From Ettlia oleoabundans (lineage: Eukaryota > Chlorophyta > Chlorophyceae > Chlamydomonadales): a stretch of 64,000 nucleotides of DNA. This document shows, piece after piece, positions 11,880 to 23,375 of the stretch (positions within the stretch are counted from its first letter, which is position 1; each line of letters opens with the position of its first letter). Where the stretch lies: positions 8,079 through 72,078 of the forward strand of contig JAAMXP010000952.1 in assembly GCA_019693395.1 (NCBI GenBank), read 5' to 3'. Made by a program: the position numbers and the translations under genes. A model generated the notes under the pieces. It made no database searches. It was not told where the DNA came from and worked only from the letters and a program-made list of their open reading frames with translations.

Positions 11880-12214
11880 CCTGTCGGGATAAGCAAACCC
11901 TCGGCGTGAAACTGGGCCTCCAAGTCACATATGGTAGCCTTAAATCTGCCAGTGGGTGGGCGATTTGATCGTTGCACCACTCCAGGCAGCGAGAGTGTGG
12001 CGGGCCAGCTGAGCGGGCGTGTCGGCGCCGGCGGAACCTTGGGCAGGGTTTTCTCAAGCGTGAGCGACACAATGTTTACAACGTCTTGCACACACTTGGC
12101 ACGTAGTAATGTTGATCAAATGCCTGAGGGGAATGCGGAACAAGATGCAGCGTGCAGGATACACTGTCATAGGCGCACCCAGAGCAGCGGCAATCTGAAT
12201 GGGGTAAACACACG
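11880..12214. other. Spacer between two minus-strand genes
   Basis: 335 bases between the stop of the VHL-peptidase gene and the first ATG of the membrane-protein gene. One minus-strand open frame (12091-11858, about 77 codons, ATG start) crosses it. Its composition is only weakly protein-like and no splice joins it in frame to the downstream exon, so I treat the region as 3' UTR plus promoter. Confidence 0.35.
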
Positions 12215-14956
12215 CTATAAGCCAGGCCCAAGGCAGCAGCCGGCTAGCCGGGCAAACACCCGTGTGATCCGCCGCGGCACAGCAGCCAACCTGCTGCCGC
12301 CGCTGCTTCCTCCAGTGTTCCGGCTTCGCCGTGCTGGGCTGCCAGCTCTCCGCCGCGTGCCACGCCTGGTCGCCCCGCTGCCTGCACCTGCCAGCAGCGG
12401 GTTGGTCATCTCCCCTTCAGCTGGCACCACCAACACCTGCACCATTGGCTGCTCCAGTGCCGCCCCGTGGTCCCTTTTTTCCACTGGGGTCTCGCCATTC
12501 TCTGCTGCTGCTGCCCCTTGACCGCTTCCGCTCCAGTTCGCTGCACCCTGCTGGCTACGGCTGTGTAGCTGCTTGCTGCTCTCCTCATAAGCTGCAAACT
12601 TGTGGGGCGCAGTCTGTGGGTAGCGCCAGTCTCCATCACCATACACCACCATCATCAGCTCAGCCAGTTTGGGATCCCGCTCCCGCAGCTTCCGCCGTGT
12701 GTTGATGCCACTGGTGACATCTGCTCATGGGGATGGTAGACCGGCACGAATCACTTGTCAAGCTCTTGACACCAGATGCGAATGGCACATACGCCATCGC
12801 GCTGGAAGTACTTTTACAAAAGAGTGCCAGCAACCACCACTGCTGACTGCTGGATTTCCCACGGCCGGTTGTCAACCTGTCATAACACATGCCAGCACAT
12901 AGTTGCTCACCCTCGCGCACTGTTGCATCAAACCAGGCTTGTGTGCCTTCAGCCCAATACTCGCTCTCGTTAGCCATCATATAGCAGCCCAGGTCATACA
13001 GCCCGCTAGACTGCGCTGCCTGGTATGCCTCCACAATGGCAGCCTGAGGGGGGGTACGCCATTGGGTAAGGCCAGGTGAAGCGAAGGTAAGATCCTTGAC
13101 GGGTCGCAAGGGGAGCATGCAGGACAGCAGGAAGGGTGAGCAGGCAAGAGATGGGATTCAACGCCAACGCCCATATGGCATGATGTGTTCCAGCTAGCTA
13201 ACTGAGCATGGTAAACACGGAACCCCTAGCCGCCTTTACCTTGAGTGGCTTGTCATGCAGGCCCAGATCCATCACAGCATGAGCAAATTCATGAATCTGC
13301 GAAGGCGTGAGTGACGTACAGTCAAGCAGTGCAATCTTCCCATTCAGTACTCTGCCAGAACCACAGGCCATGGCGGCTGTGTTAACCCATTCACCCACCA
13401 GAATATTTTCGTAGCAGTAACGGTCGTCCGGCAGCATGAGCAAGTTCTCCTCACCGCAGCTCGTCACTGGGTTGCCTGGCACCAATAGGACATGAACGAG
13501 AAAAGTGAAGCTGGGCTGTGGCTCAGCTATCAAAGCTGGCCAGCAGGGTGTGGCAGGGCGCGTGATCAGGTCACGTCATCACAAACAGAGCAGCATTCCT
13601 GCCTGCAGTATCAACACAGCTAGCCTCTTTGCCTGCAGATAGCATGCTGCACTATCCTGCCAGCTCTAGGCTGGCCTGATCTACCTGGGTTGCCTCCTAG
13701 CCCACGAGTGGCTTTATCAAAATCGCCGCCGCCATTCTCGCAATCCACCCCACGCAAGTGGCGGTACATCGGCAGGTCAGTGGTTACCTACATAATTGCA
13801 GCAATGGCGAGGCAAGGCAGGGTGGAGCACGCACGGTCACAGCTGATGGTTCTGACCAAAGGTGCACTGTGCTTGTGCAGCGGTGCTACAACAGTGAGCC
13901 CAACAATGAGCCCATGCTTGCATGCTGGGCCCACTCATGCTGATGCTGCCCTTTACTGCCCTGGCAGGGCACCTGATCGCGTCCAATGATTGCCACCTCA
14001 GCCCCGTTTTCCAGCATGGTCTGCAGGATGCTGCCGTCGATATCAGCCAACATGCTACGCACGATGTGCGCCGCCGTCTCCACTGCCTGCTGGCACACGC
14101 AGTCGAAGGCCAGGATGGGGATACCCAGTGCTGCACCCCGCTGCCGGTATGTGCCCCAGCGAGGGTCGCTCACTTCCACCTGCGAGCAGGTGGGGGGGGT
14201 TGTGAGCTGCTCATATTGCGGTGACAGGGGCGATCGCTTGTGGTGTGCAACTGGGATCGGAATCCACCTGCAATACCCGCAAAGTTCAAAGTTAGTGAAT
14301 CCTTCCATGTCCTTCGTTGTACATAGCAGCTTGTAGCTCAGCATTTACAACCAGAAGCTGCAGTCACGGAGACAGCCACCATCGCCCTGCTCTCCTACGT
14401 GCCCACCTGTGGTGGGCGGTGGAGGCCTGGCTCAACCTGGGTGCTGCCATCCTTCATTAACGTGATGGTGGCAGTTGGCCCCGCATACCTGCAGCACATA
14501 TGGTGACACAGCACGTCCTTGGCGCGCGGCAACAGCAGGAGCCAGCCATGCTTGCAGGGAACAAAACCGGTGGTAGCACGCAGTCGTGGCCTGCTCACTC
14601 TGCTAGCAGCTGCCCTGTGGCTGCGTCGCGCAGGCGCCAGGGGTGCGCCACAAACGTATCTTGGTTGTAGAAACACTGCAATGCATTCTCGCAGCTCAGC
14701 AATCGTCTTTGCATCACATTGATCAGGAAAGTGTGAACATGCTGTTGACGAGCCAAAGCTTGCACAACGCGCGCTCAGTCGGCAGCATTGACCCGCTTAC
14801 CAGCTCATCCAGGCGAGCATACTCCTTCTCCTGCCCCTCAAAGTCCACCCACAGCACCCGTGCCGTTACGCCCTCCCTATTATTGCAAAATTTTAGGGTG
14901 CACGGTACATCCGGGTCACGGGAGCGCTTCTTGGCTTTCTTGCTGCCTCTGCCCAT
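12215..14956 (-). CDS. VHL-beta domain fused to HExxH metallopeptidase-like domain
   Basis: Exons 14956-14801, 14675-14599, 14488-14407, 14179-13973, 13787-13685, 13466-13399, 13296-13240, 13043-12911 and 12720-12215; 462 residues, all phases agree. After a lysine-rich start, residues ~18-80 resemble the von Hippel-Lindau beta domain: TLKFCNNREGVTARVLWVDF, then DTFVAHPWRLRDAATGQLLAE. No alpha (elongin-binding) domain is evident. Next comes a domain with ILAFDCVCQQAVETAAHIV, VAIIGRDQVTTDLP, RHLRGV and TSCGEENLLMLPDDRYCYEN, leading to IHEFAHAVMDLGL. HEFAH is an HExxH zinc site; DLGCYMMANESEYWAEGTQAWF downstream contains candidates for a third ligand (Glu). The tail is Arg/Ser-rich. The peptidase part resembles uncharacterised zincins of algae, fungi and bacteria. 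The likely role is zinc proteolysis; substrate and compartment are unknown, and no signal peptide is seen. Confidence 0.8.
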
Positions 14957-15996
14957 GGCTGGCGGCAGTGGTGGGGGCGCCGGCAGGACGTGCGCCGGTC
15001 AGGGCAGCCGGAATGGCCCGCAGGTCGCGGCGAGGTCTCAGTATGTTTAAACCAAGTAAAGCGCAGCTCAAACGCGGGATATCAAAGGAGGAGCAGTACT
15101 CGAGGAGGCGGAAGGGCCGGGGGTGCCTAGGCAAGGTATGCAAAAGGCATTTTGAATGAATGTGTACTCTTCGAGCGGCTGACATAAGTGCCACCGTTGA
15201 ACATCGAGAAAATAATAGCAGCTGCTGGGCCCGCTGGGCCGTCCATGCCGCCACCCCCCTCTTCCCTTCCTGCTGTTGACATAAACGTTCACCAGCATTT
15301 TGCACATACCCAGTTTCGACATATTCAGAAAGGCCTGGCTGGATACAAAGGCGCAAACACAGGAGCTGTGACTTATGCCCTTGATTTACGGACACCATAT
15401 CCTTGAAACGTGGCCAATCACATCCCACTGTATCGGCCTGTTCACTTCAGCATTTCTATGGCGCAGCACTCCTTGTAAGACACTCCATAAACTTACATAC
15501 AGGTGATCCTCATACGTGTGCTTTCCCTGCTGTCTCCCAACCACCGCCTGAGCTTCCTCGAAACGGCAAAAGCGCAGCCCTTAAGGCAAACTGGTAATGT
15601 GCCTGGCATGATGACACCTGAAATTTCCTAGCACATTATACCGCCGTGACCCTTGTTCTTGCACTCAGGATGCAACCGTTACCATTACTCCTCCGCATCA
15701 GGAAAGCCAATGCTCACCTGCGCAGCGGCAGCAGCGCATGAGCGGGATGCGTCAGTCTGGTAGCAGGGTTTCTTCTATTCACTGCCTCATCTGGCCGGGC
15801 ATGTTCATTCTCTGTTGACGGTTTCGCTAAATGCTATATTTCAAGAGTCGGCCAAGCTACCGTCAGGATCGGCGAGTTGCGTTGATCGGGTTGAGGCCGT
15901 GAACCCCTTATCTGGCAGTCCAGCCCTTCAATCGAAGGGTTGTTACGCTGGGTGGGGGCTTCAGGGCGACCAAAGAAAGCGGCCGCGCTTGTAGTG
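14957..15996. other. Intergenic region (VHL-peptidase / GH1 promoters), one possible small gene
   Basis: About 1 kb between two divergent starts. On the plus strand a basic peptide could be encoded from an ATG near 15014 to a GTATGC donor near 15139 (MARRSRRG..., then MFKPSKAQLKRGISKEEQYS). A second open block ends at 15406 (...GYKGANTGAVTYALDLRTPYP), but I could not join the two in one phase, so this is only a candidate. At 15926-15941 lies a perfect hairpin, CCCTTC AATC GAAGGG. Otherwise I see nothing. Confidence 0.3.
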
Positions 15997-18900
15997 ATGG
16001 GCAGCGGCGGTGCAAGGACGCGCTCAACTGCGGCTGCCGCGGGAACCGGCGGCGCTGCCGACGGCGGCAGCGTTGGGGAGGAGCCCTTCCAAGTGGGCTT
16101 TGCCATCAGCATGTGGCAAAACAGTGGGGACCAGTTCAAGGATGCCAGCAACTGGGGTATGTTTGAACGGAAGCGCTCGTGGCTGTGGCAGGTGCGGTGA
16201 GCCGGGTTGCAGGCTGCTCCTGCAGGTTGCTGGTTTGACCTTTGACTAGCCCTTCAACCTTTAGGAATCTCTTGCCCGAATTTGTAAAAGTTTACTGGAT
16301 AGCAAACACAATCTATTCATTGCCGATAGCAGGCATGGGCTGTGCCGTGGCAACCCATCGCCGCCCAGCTGGCTTGTCGGGAGCAGCCACTATCGCCCCT
16401 ATCCTCTTTTCCCCAGCAGCCGTCCATTTTTGTCGCTGCAGCCCACAATCCACCGTGGCGAACGCTGCGGAGCATGCTGTGATTTTTGGAATCGGTACGA
16501 AGAGGATTTGGAGCGTGCAGCCCAGCTGGGCAGCAACTGCTTCCGCCTGAGTCTGGAGTGGCACCGCATCGAGCCGGTACGGGGCCAGCTGGACATGGAA
16601 GCGGTACAGCGGTACCACGACATCTTTGACTGCATGCGCAGGTAGAGAGGGGTGAAAGGGCGAACACCTGCACCAGCAACACACAGTCCCAGTGAGTCCC
16701 GTGTGAAGTCTGCGTTAGTAGGCAAACAAGGGCTGATGAGTAGCATATATGCTTGCGAGCATCTATTGTGGCAGCTTCGTTGGTGTCTGCAGCAGGCTTA
16801 CTACGATTCACAGTTCATGCAGCAGGTGGAAATGACCCCAGAAGACGGCAATCTTTTGTGCATTTATCTGTGGAAACATGGCATGTTTGTTCTTGCCTCT
16901 GTCTGCCGCAGCAAGGGTTTGGAACCACACGTGACGCTGCACCACTTTGTGCATCCCGCCTGGTTTGAAAATATGGGAGGGTTCACCAAGGAGGGTGAGA
17001 TATGAGGTTTGAACTTGGTGTGGCTAGCAGGCATGAAGCAGGCAATTCATATGCGGCTGCTGGCATACGATTGCGTAAAGAAGCAGATGGTGACCAGGGA
17101 TGGCCATGCGCTTTATGATATAATGCCAGAACCCGTTTACCTCTTCTTCAATATTAATTTGCTCAACTGCTTGTATCCCAGCCCTCCGCTACTTGGCTTG
17201 CCGCTGCTGCAGAGAACATTGCATACTTCCTGGATTACGCCCAAAATGCCTTCCGCTTGTTTGGCAGCTGCGCCAAGTACTGGGCCACTTTCAACGAGCC
17301 AGGCAAGCACAGGCTTGGTGTAGAACAATTTGTTCGGCTTTAGCAGTCTCTCGAAAACAGTGCGCTACCTCAGTCCAGCAACCATAAAATGGCCTCTTCT
17401 GGCTGCACTTTTGACTCTGACTGGGAACTGGCAGTGATATTTCAGCATTCGTAGCAATGGAGTTGGCACAGCTCAACCATGCCGCATTGTTGTATTGCAT
17501 GTAGGCGTTACCAGCTTTGCTGGGCATGTCTACGGGTCTTTCCCGCCAGGCCGCATTGCCCAAGTGGCGGGCTGCGCCCGGCAGATTCTCAACATGCTGC
17601 GGGCGCACACGCAGGCTTATGACATTATAAAAGCCATGCCAGGTTCGCTCTCCGTCATCGGCCCAACTACCTACTCCCTTCTGGTCCATTAAGCATCAAC
17701 ACGTCTGCAATTGCATGGCATGCTTCGGCTCTTTTCAAACACAAACTGTTAGCCCCTGCTGTGTCTTTGTATCTCGCCCTGCTGTTCTGTGTGCAGGAGG
17801 CAAGGACGTCATGATCGGCATCGTGTGGAACTACTTTTGGTTTGAACCCAAGCGCTCAAGGTGGACCCCCTTCTATGCCGACTGGATCAGGTAGTTAGCG
17901 GCGGGGCTGTCGCTGCCCAGCAGGCTGCGCTGCAAGGGCTCCTGCTGGAACCGTGTTGCTGGTTGGTGCTTGGTAATGTTGCTTGCTGCTCTACTGCATG
18001 TTGCAGACAACCTGCCCGGCTACATCGCTATTGAACATGCAACCCATGTGCCCTTTGCTGCAGCCGCTTGCTCAACCGGTTGTGGGGCAATGACGTGTTC
18101 ATGCGGTACATGCAGACGGGCGAGTTTGAGTGGAACCCACTGCCTTGGTGATGCTGCTGCCTACTCTCAGCACCTCGTTATGCTGTCCACCCTCCCGGCT
18201 TAAGGCTCTCTGCACCGCTATGCAACCGGCTGTCGGCTGTTTCCTGTTTGCCATGCATCCCGGCTCACAAAATCTGCCCATCCATTTGCGTTCTCCATCT
18301 GAGTTCCCCAGGGTGTTCTCACGGGTTCACTTTAAGGAGCCCGGTGGCCGGCCTGGGTGCGACTTCATAGGGTTAAACTATTACAGCAGGGGCGTTATGG
18401 ACTGGATGCTCAGCCCCTCCTGCAATGATGGGGAGGTCATGACTGACATGCCCTACGCTCTGTGAGTGTATTGCTGCTTGGCTGGCTGGCTGGCTGGCGG
18501 GCTGGCGGGCAGTTGTCCGTATGCCAGCGTTTGTGGCACCTGTTGGTGGGCCTTCCCTACCGCAGCCATGCCCGACGATTGCAGGCAGCTGGTTGAGTTG
18601 ACCCAGGCATCTCTACCACCGCTGCCCACCCGTTAAGGAAATACATAAGTCTGTCCAACCCTCCGTCTGTGTCACCATTTTTGCAGCTATCCCGAGGGGC
18701 TGCTGGTTGCCTTGAACCACATGAGCCAGCTGGGAGTACCCATCTACATCACAGAAACAGGGGTGGCCGACGTTGGCGATGAGCGGCGGCCGGTCATGAT
18801 TCAAACCTACATGGAGCAGGCAGGCTTCCTGCAGCAGATGATGCTGGGTTGACGGCTGTCCAATTGATGCAGCAGCTGCATTCTCTTATTGCTGAGGCTG

Positions 18901-19466
18901 TGTTGCAAGCAGCTGTCCTTCATCTGCCCATGCCTGTTTTTGCGTGTGTTGCCATAGACAGTTCGGTTAGCCCTGCTACTGCTGAATCTCTCACAATGCA
19001 TCTGTGCAGGTGGAGCGGGCTGTACAGCTGGGGTACGACCTGCGTGGTGTGATGTATTGGACCCTGGTGGACAACTTTGAGTGGGCCTTTGGCTTTTCAA
19101 TGCGGGTGCGATGTGCCAGTAACAGACTGGTTGCAAATGATCTGGTTGTGGCTGCATCTCTAATGGCGGCTGGCTGCCAACATTTGGATATACTTGCTGG
19201 TTGCAATGTGTTTTTGGGCATCACAAGCCCAACCTCCCCCCGCAACCTCCGCCTGTCTGACCATCAAACTGCGCATCCATATGCAGTTTGGAATGTTCCG
19301 CTGGGAGAACGATGGCAGTCAGAAGCGCCATGCACGCAGCAGCGTGTCCATATTGCAAAAGTGGTACGAGCGGCTGCCCAAGAGCATCGCAGAGCTGCTG
19401 CGGCAGCGGCAGCAGCAAGGAGGGGCGGAGAACGGGGTGGAGGTGCCCTCTATGGCCGCAGCATAG
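15997..19466 (+). CDS. Glycoside hydrolase family 1 enzyme (beta-glycosidase or SFR2-like)
   Basis: Exons 15997-16191, 16442-16641, 16912-16994, 17213-17302, 17505-17642, 17797-17890, 18064-18147, 18312-18461, 18687-18819, 19010-19105 and 19287-19466; 480 residues, phases agree. GH1 landmarks appear in order: [59 protein letters not shown] (acid/base Glu, about residue 188), [16 protein letters not shown] (nucleophile Glu, about residue 336), [16 protein letters not shown] and FGMFRWEND. These Glu residues perform retaining hydrolysis or transglycosylation. The run YPEGL...[13 protein letters not shown] resembles plant SFR2, the galactolipid galactosyltransferase of the plastid envelope. A general GH1 beta-glucosidase is equally possible; no clear transit or signal peptide is visible. 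The annotated ATG follows an in-frame stretch without an earlier ATG. The introns at 17303-17504 and 18820-19009 use GC donors. Confidence 0.9.
18476..18512 (+). repeat. GGCT microsatellite in a GH1 intron
   Basis: An imperfect run of GGCT/GGCG tetranucleotides lies directly after a splice donor (18462) in the intron between GH1 exons 8 and 9. No coding role. Such runs often vary in length between strains. Confidence 0.7.
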
Positions 19467-19529
19467 ACAAGAGGATTGAAACTTTGTAGTCTTGTATAAA
19501 GCATTGCAATACAATTCTTGATCCCATTC

Positions 19530-19630
19530 TTCGTCTAAAAACACTGGACAATGCCTGGCTTCATCTAACAAACACTGGACAATGCCTGGCTTCGTCTAAG
19601 AAACACTGGACAATGCCTAGCTTCATCTGA
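19530..19630 (+). repeat. 31-bp tandem repeat, about 3.3 copies, 3' of the GH1 gene
   Basis: Units at 19530-19559 (30 bases), 19560-19590 and 19591-19621, followed by a 9-base partial copy at 19622-19630. Each unit reads TTC(G/A)TCTAA, then AACACTGGACAATGCCT, then GGC or AGC; copies differ at a few positions. It begins 63 bases after the GH1 stop, so it probably lies in that 3' UTR or just beyond. The rest of 19467-19886 holds nothing coding and leads into the TPM-RING promoter. Confidence 0.9.
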
Positions 19631-19886
19631 CGCGGCTACTTGCATCAAGTCTGCCCCACCAGCGACCCTCACTCCATTTGCCTCTTTGTATCATTTGGTT
19701 TCTTGAACACGTGAAGAAATCAAACGCTTCCAGCGCTGATCACAGAACGCTGAGGGTTTTATAGAACCAAGCAAAAGCCTGAAGTGGCGGCAGCGGCGTG
19801 CCCGCTGAGCTGCTGTCCGCCGCGTCTAGACGCGTCTCTCCTAGTCTTTAACGCCAACTTCGCCTGTCTTTGTGGCTGTAATCGTA

Positions 19887-22827
19887 ATGCTGTCTTATCG
19901 AAGCCTGGTTTCGCTTCTGTTGGCCCTGAGCGCAGCGCAGGCCTCGCCCTTCTCGCCGGCCAGTTTTCCCGACCCCAAAACTGACCCTGAGGCATGCGGG
20001 CGAGACGTGCCGAGCAACATTTGCGATCCCGACCGGCTATTGAGGTAAGCAGCCCGGGCGCGGAAAAGCTGGCTCCGCTTCTGGAGGGCCAAGGCCCTTG
20101 GAGACGTTACTCCTTGAGCACAACATTGTAACCCGCAGCAGCAGGCGCCGCCGGCACCTATGCCGCTGCCGATACTGTCACCGCCAACCCGGTCCTCGGC
20201 CACCGCCGCCGCCAATAGACTTGGCTGCCGCCTCTGCTGTGCGCTTGCCTTGCAGTAAGTCCACGGCCGACTACGTTGAGGGAGTGATCAAGGCTATTTG
20301 GCACGGGGAGTCACCCTACAAGACGGATGATTGCGCTGGAAAGGAGGCAGGATACCAGGTGAGGACAGCCGGCTGCGGCAGTGCAGCGCATCACCAAATT
20401 CCCACCGACTTCCCATACCCAAACCCTAGGTAATCAAACCCACAATCGTCGTATTATGCAGGTGGCTGTGGCATTGATGCGACGGATGGAAATCCCTGCA
20501 GCAGCCACGCCGGCAGAGGCAGCCAGGGACTTTGCTAAGGAGCTGCACACCAAGTGGGGTGTGGGGGATGCAGCCTGCAACAACGGGGTGCTGTTCCTGC
20601 TGGCCGTGGATGACCGACAGGTATACATCAACACAGGCAAAGGTGAGGTCGGGCAGCTGCTTGTGTAAACGTTGATGTGCAGCACAGACTGGTGCAATGC
20701 AGCAGGATACCTTTGCCTGTCAATTGGTGCAGCATAGCCATCTGGTCTCAGCAGTGGTGGCTTTTCTATTCGCTGCACCGCCACTTCATTATTGCCGTGG
20801 GGCTGCAACCATCGACTCTTTGTTTTATTGCTACACAGGCGCAAGTAAGGCGCTGTCGGACGCCCGCATCGCCTCCATTGTGGCTGACATCCGCCCAGAG
20901 CTGCGCAAGTCCGATTATGACGGTGCAGTGAAGAAGGCTGTGGTTGACATCGGGCTGGGCCTAGCTGGCGGCCACCCAAAAGGTGGGAGCATTGCACGCT
21001 GAGGCAGAGGCATGTGCCACTGGCCTGCTGAAATGTTACGTTAGTGAATATCGAGAGGGCTGATGTTCTTGCCCGTCTTCAGCGGCGAAAGGCACTCAAG
21101 GGTGTCTTCCCTGTGCCTCCCTGTTGCTGCATACGTATATGCAACACTACCAACCACCTGCATTTTGCTTCCACTGGCCCACGCAGGGGGCGACGGTGAT
21201 GGGGGGATTGACTGGTTCACCGTCGGCATCCTGGGTGTGTTTGGAACGCTGTTTGGGCGCGCAATGCTCAAGTCAGTGCGGCGGCGGCGCGAGTACCGTG
21301 AGTGCAAGCGCATGCTGGCCAAGTTGAAGCGGGTGGGTGTTGGGCAGCATGAGTTATGAATGAGTAGAAAGGTGCTGGGCACATAGCCGTTTTCCGCACT
21401 ACCATGGGGGAATGCTGCGGTGACAGCAGGCTTGGCATGTCCCTTGCATACAAGCCTGCAACAAGGTGGGGAAGGGGATTTTGGTGAGCAGCGAGGCAGG
21501 TCCTGCTACTTGCGTGGCGACATTAGCAGCATGGCAGCTTGCTGTGCTGCATGTGCTGACCTGACCCCCTGCCCTACCCTGCCCCTTGCCCCAAACAGGA
21601 GCAGGAAAACCTTAGAAGCCACGCCTGGAGCTGCCCCCAGTCCTGCCCCATCTGCCTGGAAGACTTCACGGTGCAGCCGGCGGGGCGCAGCAGCGGCAGC
21701 AAGGCGGGGGAGGACGGCGCCTCCAGCTCTGCCGCTGCTGGGGCAACCTCCTCGGGTCTTGATGAGGAGGCGGGACCCTCCACCTCTCTGCTGGGTGCTG
21801 GCGGCGCCAGCTCAGAGGAAGAGTTCAGCCGCATGAGTGCGGCAGGACAGGCGGCAGTGCGCCGGCTGCGCCTACGCCGCCGCGCGGCTGCTGGCGGCGG
21901 CAGCAGTGGTTCCGCCGGCAACGGCGGGTGGGCCCAAGGGGCAGGTCCCTCCACCAGCCCAGCTGGCGGCTCTGCTGAAGGCAACCAAGAGGGCCGTCGC
22001 GAGCGCATCCCAGTCACGCTCCAGTGCGGCCACACATTCTGCGAGCCATGTGCGTGCCCTGATCCAAGTTCTCCAGAAAGCTCTTTCGGACCATTAGCAG
22101 AAGGCTGCAATGGGGGTGTTCTTTACAAGCGCTGGTGTAGTGTTTTATGTGTCTCCCTGGCATGTGCTTGGTTGAGTCTGTTTGGGATGCAAGCTGCTCG
22201 TTGCGTTCAAGCATGCCCGTATTCTAATGCTTTGCTAATCCATTCCCATTGTCGTCTACTCCACCACCTCCTTGCAGGCATTGAGACTTGGCTGGACAAG
22301 GGCACCACCTGCCCCGTCTGCCGCAAGCCCATCAGCGAGGGCAGCGCCACAGATAGCGGCGAGGACCACGGCTCGTCACAGGCGGCGGCAGGGCGCCAGC
22401 GCGTGGCTGATGACTGGCTGGCTGCTGACCTGGCTTTCCGCCTTGGGGTGTTGCAGACCCGCTACCCGGCCTACATCACTCCAGCCATGGTGGACACGTG
22501 GAGCAGCGAGGCGCAGGCAACAGGCACGCTGGGTGTGGTTGGGCTTGGTCTGGGAGGAGCATAGTGGTGGAGGGGCAGTGATAGTGGCAGGAAGCACATT
22601 TGTCTGAAAGCTACTCTCTGTTGGATCTCTGTTTGGGGGTTGGCATCTAAGCTTCCCTGCTGCCTGTTGCGAGTGCAGGTTCTTTTAACTGGGAGAACAC
22701 CCGTGACTTCCAGCTGAACGATCCGGGTGCGCAGCAGCACTACCAAAACAGTGGCAGTGGCGGCTTCAGCGCTTCATTCGGCGGCGGCTCGGGGTTCGGC
22801 GGCGGTGGCGGTGGCGGGTCCTGGTGA
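19887..22827 (+). CDS. Secretory-pathway TPM-domain protein with RING finger
   Basis: Exons 19887-20044, 20256-20358, 20462-20642, 20839-20982, 21187-21332, 21599-22049, 22278-22532 and 22679-22827; 528 residues, phases agree. Residues 1-19 (MLSYRSLVSLLLALSAAQA) look like a cleavable signal peptide. Residues ~50-160 form a TPM domain (TLP18.3/Psb32/MOLO-1 type): MRRMEIPAAATPAEAARDFA, GVLFLLAVDDRQVYINTGKG and DYDGAVKKAVVDIGLGL. A hydrophobic segment follows (WFTVGILGVFGTLFGRAML), then a basic cytosolic-type stretch. The RING signature is CPQSCPICLEDF, CGHTFCEPC and CPVCRK, but about 120 Ser/Gly/Ala-rich residues separate the second and third zinc positions. The tail is Gly/Ser-rich. The expected layout is a lumenal TPM sensor, one membrane span and a cytosolic E3 ligase. 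Substrates are unknown. Confidence 0.85.
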
Positions 22828-22914
22828 GGCAGCAGTCGGCGTTGACGGCTGCGCACCAGTTCCAAGCCCCTCTTCAGGATGCAATTTCGCTTCTTGTTGT
22901 TGCATGTAACTCGA

Positions 22915-22919
22915 CAGTC
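22915..22919 (+). terminator. TGTAA polyadenylation signal, TPM-RING gene
   Basis: TGTAA, the usual green-algal polyadenylation signal, lies 88 bases after the TPM-RING stop. The remaining 22920-23375 carries no recognisable exon and is the spacer and leader before the NTF2-like gene. Confidence 0.5.
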
Positions 22920-23375
22920 GCACGATGTAAGTCTTCAAGCAAATGGGTGCAATGAGGTTGGCAGGTGCGCAGGTGTGGCGCCAGGTCAGCATTGTCCGTG
23001 CCTCGTAAAATTCTCCAAGCTTGCCTCGCGATCTTCGCCCGACTAGGAGCGTCCGCAGTTACCAGCGGCGATTATCCGCAAACCCATTTTTACAACATAT
23101 CGGACGGAAACTCTTCTTGCACACTTTGCCCCAGGCACGCACAGCAGCAGTGTGTGAGGCGAGTGAACCAGGCTCAATGGTTGACATCAGCAGGGGCTGC
23201 TGTTGCAACTCGCACGCATCCATTGCCGGTGCAAGGGTTTCCATTGAATTTGAGGAATGCTAGCGACAAGCCGCCCGCGCACACCACTCACTTTTGCTGC
23301 CGTTCTTGTGCACCTCCCTCTGCTGCAGGAAGTCCCGGCTCCTTCGTTACCAGACTCACTATCAACACCAAAAAA

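Noticed and set aside
14916..15428. Minus-strand open frame of 170 codons upstream of the VHL-peptidase
   Set aside because: It is antisense to a possible plus-strand exon and overlaps exon 1 of the VHL-peptidase gene out of frame; no recognisable protein.
15926..15941. CCCTTC-AATC-GAAGGG hairpin as a possible terminator or RNA element
   Set aside because: It lies just upstream of the GH1 start in a eukaryotic leader. A six-base stem is too short to claim a function.
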